Origin: Marinomonas sp. UCMA 3892
GTDB lineage: Bacteria; Pseudomonadota; Gammaproteobacteria; Pseudomonadales; Marinomonadaceae
Direction of reading: 5' to 3'
Length of the DNA: 40,964 bases
Assembly: GCF_012726345.1 (NCBI RefSeq)
Contig: NZ_PTXN01000003.1
Span: 1 to 40,964 of the forward strand
Positions 25,008-32,878 of this stretch are shown here, one piece after another. The position numbers and the translations under genes are program-made. The notes beneath the pieces were generated by a model. That model was not told the origin of the DNA. It saw only the letters and a list, made by a program, of their open reading frames with translations, and did no database searches. Within the stretch, counting starts at the first letter, position 1. Each line of letters starts with the position of its first letter.

Positions 25008-26504
25008 ATGACAAATACATCCGTAGGTTACGCATACTTACTGGAGCGCACAGATATCAAAGCGCTGCCATTGCAAGTATCTGCCCGTATTATGCCAGTA
25101 ACTAAGGTACAGCTAATTGACAATACATTAGCAACGCCTGCCTCATTAAAGCCTTCGGATAAGATACTCGATCACATTCTTTTTACACTGAAATACGAAG
25201 ACCTTAATTTACAAATACTTTCCCAAGCTCTGCTTCAGGTGGACGAAAGCGAGCTTTTGGCTGTCTATGAATCTTTGCCTATGGGCAAATATATCCGTAT
25301 TGCCTGCCTACTTTGGGAACACTTTCATCAGCAATCATTGCAACGCACCACTAAACTAACACGTGGTAACTATATCCCTTTATTAGATCCAAAGCGTTTT
25401 ATCACCGCAGATAATCAGACGAATAAACGCTGGCGCGTCCATATCAATGTAATCGGCTCCTTAGACTACAGCATCATAGTGAAGCGAACTGAGCGTCTTG
25501 AAAAGGCATTGGCCAAAAACACTTTGCAAAAAGCCAAAGAGTTTACTGATGGGTTAGATAACGCCATGCTCAACCGAGCTTTATCTTGGGTGTATCTCAG
25601 TGAAACCAAAGATTCCTTCGCTATCGAGAAAGAGCAGCCCGATACCAATAAAATCCAGCGGTATACCAACCTACTGAGACAAGCACACATTCCCCGTGCA
25701 ATCGATGAAGACTATTTAGCAGAATTGCAGAAGGCCACGATCAACAACCCCTATGAATGGGCCGTGTCCTATCGCAATGAGCAGAACTACTTAAGCAATG
25801 GTCCTGGGTCTATCGGCGTCACGTATGTACCGCCCTCACCGAATTTATGCCGTGAACTGATGGAAGAGTGGGAGCAACTGACCAACCAGTTACCAGGGCA
25901 AGTAGATCCTATTGTGCTTGGAGCGGTTATCTCATTTGGCTTTGTATTCTTACATCCTTTTATGGATGGGAATGGACGCTTATCACGCTTTATGTTTCAT
26001 CACGTACTATGTCGCAGTGGGCAACTTGCGAACGGCCTGTTACTCCCCGTGTCAGCGGTGCTGTATAACCGAGAGCGAGACTATCTAGAAGCACTAAGTG
26101 CCTACTCATCCGAGACTCGTCCATTCTGGCAAGTGGATTACCTTGATGTTGAAAACTTGGCCTTTGAATTCAAAGGTCATGAATCTATCTATCGCTATTG
26201 GGATGGCACCGCCTGTGCCGAGCTGATGGCGGAAGCATGCGACGAAGCCATGGAACACTATATCAAGCAGGAAGTGGCATATCTCAACCAATACGACGCC
26301 CTAAAACGCCATATCAATAAGCTGTACGATATTAATGACCGAACACTTTCAAAGTTGGTAGTCTTCTGTTTAGAGCAAAGCGGCAAGATATCTAAGAAAC
26401 GTAGAGATCAGTTTCAATATGAAGTGCCCACTGATGCATTCGACGCTTTAGAACAAGCCTACTTAGAAATATTATTTAAAGAAGAATTAGATAATACGCC
26501 ATGA
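25008..26504 (+). CDS. Fic-domain protein (probable AMP-transferase)
   Basis: A 498-residue protein. The catalytic Fic motif is complete: HPFMDGNGRLSR at 316-327, with H316 as general base and the D/G-N-G-R anion-binding loop. An upstream helix has S-F-A-I-E-K (203-208), which matches the inhibitory motif (S/T)xxxE(G/N) except that lysine replaces the last Gly/Asn; this would make it a class II, self-inhibited Fic protein. Fic enzymes usually transfer AMP to Thr/Ser/Tyr of target proteins. The N-terminal ~200 residues resemble those of other large Fic proteins; the C-terminal ~120 residues are helical. No separate antitoxin gene is adjacent. Confidence 0.92.
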   Translation: MTNTSVGYAYLLERTDIKALPLQVSARIMPVTKVQLIDNTLATPASLKPSDKILDHILFTLKYEDLNLQILSQALLQVDESELLAVYESLPMGKYIRIACLLWEHFHQQSLQRTTKLTRGNYIPLLDPKRFITADNQTNKRWRVHINVIGSLDYSIIVKRTERLEKALAKNTLQKAKEFTDGLDNAMLNRALSWVYLSETKDSFAIEKEQPDTNKIQRYTNLLRQAHIPRAIDEDYLAELQKATINNPYEWAVSYRNEQNYLSNGPGSIGVTYVPPSPNLCRELMEEWEQLTNQLPGQVDPIVLGAVISFGFVFLHPFMDGNGRLSRFMFHHVLCRSGQLANGLLLPVSAVLYNRERDYLEALSAYSSETRPFWQVDYLDVENLAFEFKGHESIYRYWDGTACAELMAEACDEAMEHYIKQEVAYLNQYDALKRHINKLYDINDRTLSKLVVFCLEQSGKISKKRRDQFQYEVPTDAFDALEQAYLEILFKEELDNTP

Positions 26505-26532
26505 TCAAAATTCACGACGGAGCAATTGTGCA

Positions 26533-26740
26533 AGAATTGAGGTCGGATGAAAATTAGGCTTTCTGACTTGGCTTCCTACCGCGTTTCCTTGGCGTCACTC
26601 GCCTGCCTATTAGCATTTCAATCCCTTCTTTAAATATGTCATTCCCCAGTACCATATCGGACTGGGTGGCTGTGCGTACTCCACCTAGTTCCTCATCTGA
26701 TACCTGTACTTTGAACAATGCTTGGTATCATTTGGCAAGA
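26533..26740 (-). pseudogene. RAYT transposase, C-terminal remnant
   Basis: A variant tail at 26533 is followed on the minus strand by Y-Q-A-L-F-K-V-Q-V-S-D-E-E-L-G-G-V-R-T-A-T-Q-S-D-M-V-L-G-N-D-I-F-K-E-G-I-E-M-L-I-G-R-R-V-T-P-R-K-R-G-R-K-P-S, stop at 26554. It begins 28 bases after the Fic stop and is more diverged than the copy at 24511. Confidence 0.75.
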
Positions 26741-26804
26741 TCTTTTTGCTGGCGACTCAATTGGATATAGAGGTCATGCGTTATTTTCATCAGCCCCACT
26801 TTAC

Positions 26805-26996
26805 GCACTTTAAAAAAATCTATTTTCCTTGCAACCCTTCTCTATTTTAGATGCACAAAGAGTCATTGCTCGACAATATGGCTTTGCCAGTTGGCGCCGC
26901 TTGAAGTTATTCATTCAAAAATCCACTCAACAAAGTGCCGACTATGACCAAGCTCTAGCTGAGCAGTTAACTCGACGCAATGCTATGCGTATCGCT
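26805..26996 (+). pseudogene. Deleted copy of the DUF6624-like gene (module copy B)
   Basis: Retains only the end of the leader and about 55 codons around D-A-Q-R-V-I-A-R-Q-Y-G-F-A-S-W-R-R-L-K-L-F-I. Comparison with copies A and C shows two deletions. One joins the leader to the gene body exactly at a TTGCAACCC direct repeat; the other removes everything from codon ~106 to just after the gene. The DUF6624-like domain is lost. Confidence 0.8.
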
Positions 26997-27078
26997 CCAA
27001 TGCAGTCAGATAACCTTCCATCTGACTGCAACTCTTCGACAATTGGGCCAGATAAAAAATTAATCACATCGGAATGCA

Positions 27079-28014
27079 TCAACTTCGCTTTTTGTAGTCT
27101 GCATAGGCTTTTACATGTTGATGAATGATGCCTAAGGCAATTTCATCATCCATCAAATCGGCTGGAATACCTTTCATATTTTCCAGGCCATCTGCATGAT
27201 GCAATGGGCGCTCTAGCCATTTCCACGCTTTTGGCACACTGCCTTCAACCCCTTTCTGGCTTAAGGTATTCAGAATCTCTTCGACTTTATCTGGATACTT
27301 AAACCAACTAACAGGTTTTATGGCAGATTTCGCCCCAGCAACGCGGCATGGTAGCTGTGAAATTTGCAATTCTTCTTCGTGTATATATTTGATCGTCCAA
27401 TCGGCAAAATCTTTTAAAGACTGATTTCCCTTCCGCTCTGAGTCACTTTTTCTCATGGGAATGATCAAACCTATTTTGACGGGAGAGCGTTGTTTCAAGG
27501 CATTATGAGACTGAATTTTTCGTAATGCTGGAATGATATCGGTGTCGTTGGTGACAAAAACAATGTGCTCAAGTGTTAAATCTGTCACGGCATCATATAC
27601 TGCTTCCAAAGCCACATTAACATCGCTTTGCTTCTCTTCCATTTTCCATATTTTCACCCGCTCAGAAAACTTAGGCTCTTTTTCTTTTCCTCTCTCATCT
27701 AATTCAACTTTTGGAAATTTGGTTTTATCAATTGAGTAGTTGCCCTTTATGGTCTGCAGTCTATCTTGGCAGTGATTATATAGTGCAAGATGGTAAGCGC
27801 GCTGGTCATTCAAAGAGCTACTGTCCGACGCCGCGCGTTCAGAAATTTCAGCTGTAAAGAACTTAACAGCTAGTTCATCAAGTGCAGATTCTGGAGCACC
27901 AGAACGTACTAGTAAGATTTCAATAAGAGAAACGGGGTCTAGCCATTTGTATGAGATGCCTTTTAAGCAACCAAAGTAGAAATTGTAACCATCAATATAG
28001 ACTCTCGTTTTCAT
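27079..28014 (-). CDS. NYN-domain (PIN-like) putative RNase
   Basis: A 311-residue protein whose first ~200 residues form a NYN/PIN-like nuclease domain: V-Y-I-D-G-Y-N (D8), S-D-V-N-V-A-L (D131) and V-F-V-T-N-D-T-D-I-I-P (D157, D159) supply the acidic metal-binding cluster. Such proteins (LabA/DUF88 type) are thought to cut RNA. The C-terminal third has a short W-L-x-R-P helix region. It converges on the deleted DUF6624-like copy. Compared with the remnant at 23325, the last codons carry a one-base net insertion (A-run) that ends the protein at K-K-R-S instead of extending about eight residues. Confidence 0.85.
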   Translation of the reverse strand: MKTRVYIDGYNFYFGCLKGISYKWLDPVSLIEILLVRSGAPESALDELAVKFFTAEISERAASDSSSLNDQRAYHLALYNHCQDRLQTIKGNYSIDKTKFPKVELDERGKEKEPKFSERVKIWKMEEKQSDVNVALEAVYDAVTDLTLEHIVFVTNDTDIIPALRKIQSHNALKQRSPVKIGLIIPMRKSDSERKGNQSLKDFADWTIKYIHEEELQISQLPCRVAGAKSAIKPVSWFKYPDKVEEILNTLSQKGVEGSVPKAWKWLERPLHHADGLENMKGIPADLMDDEIALGIIHQHVKAYADYKKRS

Positions 28015-28341
28015 ATTTTCACTCCAATCACTTGGATATCATGATAACCGGCGAGTCTAATACCAAAAAAAAGAAGAGAGGTAAGGACTTTCCATATCCA
28101 TTGTTCATTCACGCCTTCCAAGGCCCAGATGTGAAAAAACCGGCACTAGGCCGGCTTATTCGTCCAACTCCAGGGGTCTGTATGTCGCCACGCGTGGAAG
28201 ATGGATAAGTTGTTTTCAGAATATAACTAAATAACATTAATATATCAATATTTACATATTTTTATTCAAAAAATCGGGCGGCATCTAGATACCCGCTATC
28301 CAGAAGAGACCAGATACCTTAAATTGGTTTAGGACGGTCTT
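28015..28341. other. Intergenic region upstream of the NYN gene
   Basis: About 330 bases with no gene I can support. It must hold the NYN promoter (minus strand), contains a minus-strand terminator at 28133-28157, and its right half is very AT-rich. Confidence 0.5.
28133..28157 (-). terminator. Minus-strand terminator
   Basis: CCGGC and GCCGG pair around five bases, followed on the minus strand by six T residues. No gene that it would end is recognisable to its right, so it may belong to a lost gene. Confidence 0.6.
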
Positions 28342-28509
28342 GTTACTGTTGACGACATTGAGCATAAAGTCAGCCCGATGGAGCTGGTCATGCCACCCAA
28401 AATTGAAGCTGGGCAAGTGGCGTCGACGGCGCTGTTTGGTATTAGAGCGGTATTAAATGGGCGCATGGACGAAGTAAAAGATCTGCTAAAAGACAACTTC
28501 CTGCGTTAA
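28342..28509 (+). pseudogene. PoxB-like (thiamine-diphosphate pyruvate dehydrogenase/oxidase) C-terminal fragment
   Basis: An open frame without a start ends at TAA 28509 and encodes V-T-V-D-D-I-E-H-K-V, then E-L-V-M-P-P-K-I-E-A-G-Q-V-A and F-G-I-R-A-V-L-N-G-R-M-D-E-V-K-D-L-L-K-D-N-F-L-R. This resembles the C-terminal membrane-associating end of PoxB-type pyruvate dehydrogenases. About 500 upstream residues are missing. Assignment from memory of the family only. Confidence 0.5.
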
Positions 28510-28547
28510 GCATTCATGTGTCTAGATGAAGCAAGGGCGAAGCGTGA

Positions 28548-29543
28548 TTAGTCGCTTCGCCCTTGGGCGTACGGGCAAGCGACTTCCCTCTTATCTGATT
28601 GATTGATCATATATATATCAGCCGGCCATTTATCCGTCTGGATCAGTTCCGTAACGACTTTAAGAAGCACCTCTTCAACCCGTTTAAGTAGATAAGACTC
28701 CGCTTTTTGCCGTCGGACAGCCAAGGATACCGTACGTGTAAACGAAGGCTTCACAATACGCTTATTAAATAGGGTTCCTGTGGTAAGTTCAGGCATAACG
28801 GACGACCTTGCCAAAATTGCGGCACCTAAACCTAACTCAATTTGCCTTATCAACTGGTGCCCAGCATCGATCTCAAGCACGATATTTAGATCGATTCCTT
28901 GTTTGTTTGCTTCTTTTTGTACTTCTGTTCTAAGGCCATGCCGCCGACTTGGAGCAATGAGTGGAATACGCTCTAGATCTTTGACCTCCAACTCGTCAGG
29001 GAGTCTGCTATTCAACTCTGAATTGCAAATTAGATAAAGCTCTTCACAAAGCAAGTGAGTGACTTCAATTTGCGGAGTAGAGGTTCGATTAAACACAAAA
29101 GCAAAGTCTATCTCGCCAGTCTCTAACCATCCCTCGAGGTAACCGGAAAATGCCTCGGCTACCGTCAGCTCTACGCCTGGTAGAGAATTCTTCACTGCAA
29201 ATATTAGAGGCGTAGTAAGAACTGCTGACACGGATGGAGGAAGACCTATCGAAACTGCTCCAACAGGGGATCCTTCCCAAGCAGCAATTTCAGCTATTGC
29301 ATCGTCAACTAGTAGATTCAGCCGAGAAATATAACTCAGCAATATCTTTCCCTGCTCTGTGGGTTCTATTCCTCTCGAATGCCTTTTCATCAACGATGTA
29401 TTCAATGCGGACTCAAGTCTTTGCATTCTTTGAGTCACCGCTGATTGGGTCGTGTTCAATTCTTTGGCAGCCCGAGTCATGTTGCCTACTTCACAGAGAA
29501 CTACGAAATCATTTAGTAACGCGATATCCTTGGATCTCAACAA
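28548..29543 (-). CDS. LysR-type transcriptional regulator of the TRAP/hydrolase operon
   Basis: A 331-residue regulator with the usual N-terminal winged helix (G-N-M-T-R-A-A-K-E-L-N-T-T-Q-S-A-V-T-Q-R-M-Q-R-L-E) and a two-lobe effector domain. The start is TTG at 29543 with AGAAGG seven bases upstream; no suitable ATG occurs near it. It diverges from the TRAP transporter operon across 109 bases, the standard layout for a LysR activator of a catabolic operon. The C-terminal ~30 residues extend somewhat beyond the typical length. The inducer is probably the transported acid or its breakdown product, by inference. Confidence 0.9.
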   Translation of the reverse strand: MLRSKDIALLNDFVVLCEVGNMTRAAKELNTTQSAVTQRMQRLESALNTSLMKRHSRGIEPTEQGKILLSYISRLNLLVDDAIAEIAAWEGSPVGAVSIGLPPSVSAVLTTPLIFAVKNSLPGVELTVAEAFSGYLEGWLETGEIDFAFVFNRTSTPQIEVTHLLCEELYLICNSELNSRLPDELEVKDLERIPLIAPSRRHGLRTEVQKEANKQGIDLNIVLEIDAGHQLIRQIELGLGAAILARSSVMPELTTGTLFNKRIVKPSFTRTVSLAVRRQKAESYLLKRVEEVLLKVVTELIQTDKWPADIYMINQSDKREVACPYAQGRSD

Positions 29544-29652
29544 ACTATTACCTTCTATAATACCTAACCCTTAAAAACATAATTATTATTGATACTGTGT
29601 AAGAAGTAAACTGAGCCTCTCGATCAAATAATTCTAAAAACAGGAGATATCT

Positions 29653-30666
29653 ATGAAACGCTTTTTCACTGGGCTAATCTCAGCCTGCACTTTAGCTGTG
29701 TTCACCCCCCTAGTGTTTGCTGCAGACTACCAACTAGATATTTCGTTGGACACCGCTCCTACCCATGTGCGAAATGTAGCTATGGTTAAATTTGCAAATG
29801 AGTTAAACAAGCGCTCCAACGGTCAGCTTGAAGTGCGTGTATTCCACGCAGCGGCTCAATACAAAGGTGCAAACGTACCGACAGCTCTTGCGCAAGGCGC
29901 TATCGATATGGGTGCTCCCATGCATCAACACTTCTCTAAAATCATCCCTGAAGCCGGTACTGTCCTGTTACCTATGTTCTATGGCGCCAGTCCAGAGAAA
30001 ATTCACGGCGTCTGGGACGGTCCAGCTGGTGATGAGTTAAATCGTCTTATCGAGAAAAAGCTTCGCGTTAAAGTAATTGGGCGCTGGTTCGACCTAGGAT
30101 ATGGAACGGTATTTACAACCAATAAGCGGTTAGAGAAACCAGAAGATATGGATGGTATGAAAATACGTGTTCCAGGCGGCGCAGCTAACGTTCAGCGCTA
30201 TAAAACGTTCGGTGCTAATCCTGTATCAATTCCGCTTTCTGATCTCCCTCAGGCTCTCCAGCGAGGAACAGTCGATGGCATCTGGTCCACACAGGAAACG
30301 GTACGTTCTGCAAAGCTCTGGGAGAGTGGTATTCGCTACGGATTCGAAGACCGCCAGGCTTATCTGCAGTACGTGCCAATGATTAGCCTAAGATCTTGGA
30401 ACAAATATCCGACAGAAATTCAGAACCTTATTACTCTTACTTGGAACGACATGATTGACGAGGTTCGCTATGTCGCTACCGAGCACCAATTGGAAGCTCG
30501 TAATATTGGTACGAGAAATGGCATCGAGACTGTCGATCCCGCCCCTAAAAGCCTAGAAAATATGCGCCAACGCCTTCTCCTCGGCCAGCCTGAAGTAGTT
30601 GAAGAGCTCGGAATCTCAAAAGATTTCGTTGCAATGGTCTCGGCTGAGCTCGATAAGCTCAACTGA
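29653..30666 (+). CDS. dctP: TRAP transporter substrate-binding protein (DctP family)
   Basis: Periplasmic binding protein of 337 residues with a signal peptide (MKRFFTGLISACTLAVFTPL, cleavage near V-F-A-A-D). DctP features include the early H-V-R-N-V-A-M-V-K-F-A region, I-D-M-G-A-P, and the R-V-P-G-G-A-A-N-V-Q-R-Y segment that contains the arginine usually binding the substrate carboxylate. AGGAG lies seven bases before the ATG. First gene of the operon dctP-dctQ-dctM-tautomerase-hydrolase. It should bring a carboxylate, possibly aromatic, to the DctQM permease. Confidence 0.92.
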   Translation: MKRFFTGLISACTLAVFTPLVFAADYQLDISLDTAPTHVRNVAMVKFANELNKRSNGQLEVRVFHAAAQYKGANVPTALAQGAIDMGAPMHQHFSKIIPEAGTVLLPMFYGASPEKIHGVWDGPAGDELNRLIEKKLRVKVIGRWFDLGYGTVFTTNKRLEKPEDMDGMKIRVPGGAANVQRYKTFGANPVSIPLSDLPQALQRGTVDGIWSTQETVRSAKLWESGIRYGFEDRQAYLQYVPMISLRSWNKYPTEIQNLITLTWNDMIDEVRYVATEHQLEARNIGTRNGIETVDPAPKSLENMRQRLLLGQPEVVEELGISKDFVAMVSAELDKLN

Positions 30667-30720
30667 TCCGCATAGGGAGAACAAAATAGTTCTCCCCCTT
30701 TCAAGCTGGAGGTTATTCAT

Positions 30721-31242
30721 ATGGTAATTTTTGCTACCTGGCTCACTCATGCATCTAGATGGCTGGCAGGTGCTGTAGGTGCATGTGCTTTGTTGCTCCT
30801 ATGTGCTGTGGTCATTACACGCTACTTTTTTCCCCACGCATTCCCTGATTGGGGCACTGAGGTCATCATCTATTTAACGGTATGGGCTCTATTTTTATCG
30901 ATCGGAGAACTAGCGTTGAACGCGGGACATGTAAATGCCGACTTTGTCGTTGCCCAATTATCAACCAAAAAACAACGCGCACTGGGTGTCCTTGCTACGC
31001 TTATGGGTTTGACTTTTTCTGTACTGTTTTTCTACCAAGGATACGCGGTTGTCGAATTTGCTCACATGCTAGGTGAGGAAGGAGACAGCACACTGAGGTT
31101 CCCCAAATGGATCTACTATTTGGCTCTTCCTACCGGGATGGCGCTTCAGTGCATCGCCTATCTCACACGTCTCTGGTGTGAGCTTGTCGACCCGAATCAG
31201 TTGCCATCGACTTCCCATTCAGACGAACTGCTTGGAGACTAA
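30721..31242 (+). CDS. dctQ: TRAP transporter small permease (DctQ family)
   Basis: A 173-residue membrane protein with four hydrophobic segments, the usual size and layout of the small TRAP subunit. The conserved Y-L-T-V-W-A-L-F-L-S-I-G-E-L-A region (about residues 51-65) and the final segment I-Y-Y-L-A-L-P-T-G-M-A-L are typical. GGAGG precedes the ATG, and the stop is two bases before the dctM start. It serves with DctM in sodium-driven uptake. Confidence 0.9.
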   Translation: MVIFATWLTHASRWLAGAVGACALLLLCAVVITRYFFPHAFPDWGTEVIIYLTVWALFLSIGELALNAGHVNADFVVAQLSTKKQRALGVLATLMGLTFSVLFFYQGYAVVEFAHMLGEEGDSTLRFPKWIYYLALPTGMALQCIAYLTRLWCELVDPNQLPSTSHSDELLGD

Positions 31243-31244
31243 TC

Positions 31245-32522
31245 ATGGAATTCTTGTATGTAGGTGTGGCACTTCTATTGGCTCTCGCACTAGGCATCCC
31301 TATCTATATCGTTTTGGGGCTACTAGCCGCAGTGATGTTCTACATAGAAGGCACGCCTTTGATGGCTCTCGCCCAAATATATGTTGACCACCTCGATTCA
31401 ATAACACTGCTAGCGATCCCATTTTTCATAATATCCGCTACATTCATGCAGCGGGGAGGGATAGCACAAGCACTTGTGGACTGGGCAAATGCCTGGGTTG
31501 GGCGCTTCACCGGAGGCCTTGGTATCGTCTGTGTAACTGCAACAACGATCTTTGCTGCAATCTCTGGGTCATCAGTTGCCACAGCGGTAGCGATGGGATT
31601 AATCATGGTTCCGGCCATGCTGAATCAAAAGTACGACCGCTCCTTTGCTGTAGGACTGGTCGGTGCATCCGGTACTTTAGGTATTCTGATTCCACCAAGC
31701 TTAGCTTTCATAGTCTTCGCGATTATCGCCGAGGAATCAGTACCACGACTATTCCTTGCCGGCGTCATTCCAGGTTTGATTCAAGCAGCCTTGTTTATTA
31801 CATACTCGGTATGGATTGCGAAGCGGCGCAACTACCCTCGCCAGCCATCACTGCCGAAAGATGAATTTATCGCTGTTAATATTCGTGCTCTTCCCGCTAT
31901 TGCTGTACCTGTGGTCATACTCGGGGGAATCTACAGCGGTATCGTAACCGTTTCCGAATCTGCTGGCATTGCAGCGCTGGTTTCAATCATTGTAAGCGTA
32001 TTAGTTTACAAAGGCTGCGGAATGAAGGACATCATTCCGATTATTGGGGATTCGATGAAATCCACAATATCCATTGTAATGATCATTATCACAGCTCTAG
32101 CCTTTGGACACTGGTTAACTAAATCAGGTGCTCCTCAGAATCTAGCAGACTGGGTAATCAGCCTGAATTTAGCAACCTGGCAGTTCTTAATAGTCATCAA
32201 TATTCTTTTTTTGGTGTTGGGCACATTCCTAGAAGTGTTTGCGATCATGTTGATCACCTTACCAATACTTCTTCCACTTTTGGCACCGATGGGAATCGAC
32301 CCAATTCATTTTGCAGTGCTGATGGTTATCAACATGGAACTTGCTCTATTAACACCACCAATCGGGCTAAATATTTTTGTCCTCAGTTCGATCACCAAAA
32401 CGCCAGTTGCAGAGACCATAAAAGGCGTACTGCCATTCATGGTAATTCTGCTTATTCTCCTAATCGCAGTGACTTATATACCTAGTTTGTCGCTGTGGTT
32501 ACCAACATTAATTTACGGGTAG
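31245..32522 (+). CDS. dctM: TRAP transporter large permease (DctM family)
   Basis: A 425-residue polytopic protein with about 12 hydrophobic segments, the large TRAP subunit that carries substrate with sodium. Family signatures are visible: L-A-I-P-F-F-I-I-S-A-T-F-M near 60, A-A-I-S-G-S-S-V-A-T-A-V-A-M-G near 110, G-A-S-G-T-L-G-I-L-I-P-P-S near 145, and the closing L-A-L-L-T-P-P-I-G-L-N-I-F-V. It follows dctQ by two bases and precedes the tautomerase-like gene by nine. Confidence 0.94.
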   Translation: MEFLYVGVALLLALALGIPIYIVLGLLAAVMFYIEGTPLMALAQIYVDHLDSITLLAIPFFIISATFMQRGGIAQALVDWANAWVGRFTGGLGIVCVTATTIFAAISGSSVATAVAMGLIMVPAMLNQKYDRSFAVGLVGASGTLGILIPPSLAFIVFAIIAEESVPRLFLAGVIPGLIQAALFITYSVWIAKRRNYPRQPSLPKDEFIAVNIRALPAIAVPVVILGGIYSGIVTVSESAGIAALVSIIVSVLVYKGCGMKDIIPIIGDSMKSTISIVMIIITALAFGHWLTKSGAPQNLADWVISLNLATWQFLIVINILFLVLGTFLEVFAIMLITLPILLPLLAPMGIDPIHFAVLMVINMELALLTPPIGLNIFVLSSITKTPVAETIKGVLPFMVILLILLIAVTYIPSLSLWLPTLIYG

Positions 32523-32531
32523 GAGCGAATA

Positions 32532-32867
32532 ATGCCTGTTATCAAAATTTTTTACTCAGAGACATTGGATGCAGCGGTTCGGGAGCAGAATGAAACAATC
32601 CAAGCTGGTTTAGAGCACATGATGCGAGAAGTCCTGCAGGCCGATCCAGCAAAATGCCAAGTAGTTTTCTCATGCTCAACATTTGTTACTCCGCTACCCG
32701 TATACGTAGATATGCAATTTAGAGCGAACGAGTACCGACAAGGAGCGGTGATAGAGACTGCGATGGACAAAATAGTCGATGTAGTAGGTAAGGCTCTATC
32801 AACCGGCATTCGTATCCGTGCGTTCGCCATCGACCAATCAACTCTTTACGCCCGTGATGTCGATTAG
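32532..32867 (+). CDS. Small tautomerase-like protein (MIF/4-OT fold, N-terminal proline)
   Basis: A 111-residue protein starting M-P-V-I-K-I-F-Y. After removal of Met the N-terminal proline would be the catalytic base, as in 4-oxalocrotonate tautomerase and CHMI families. The length fits a two-module subunit rather than the 62-residue 4-OT. AGGAG is seven bases upstream. It is embedded between dctM and a hydrolase gene, pointing to breakdown of the imported compound, for example keto-enol isomerisation of an intermediate. The exact reaction cannot be assigned. Confidence 0.65.
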   Translation: MPVIKIFYSETLDAAVREQNETIQAGLEHMMREVLQADPAKCQVVFSCSTFVTPLPVYVDMQFRANEYRQGAVIETAMDKIVDVVGKALSTGIRIRAFAIDQSTLYARDVD

Positions 32868-32878
32868 AAGGAATGAAA

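Noticed and set aside
28015..28208. Small basic protein (M-I-T-G-E-S-N-T-K-K-K-K-R) upstream of the NYN gene
   Set aside because: No ribosome site or family match, and it covers a minus-strand terminator.
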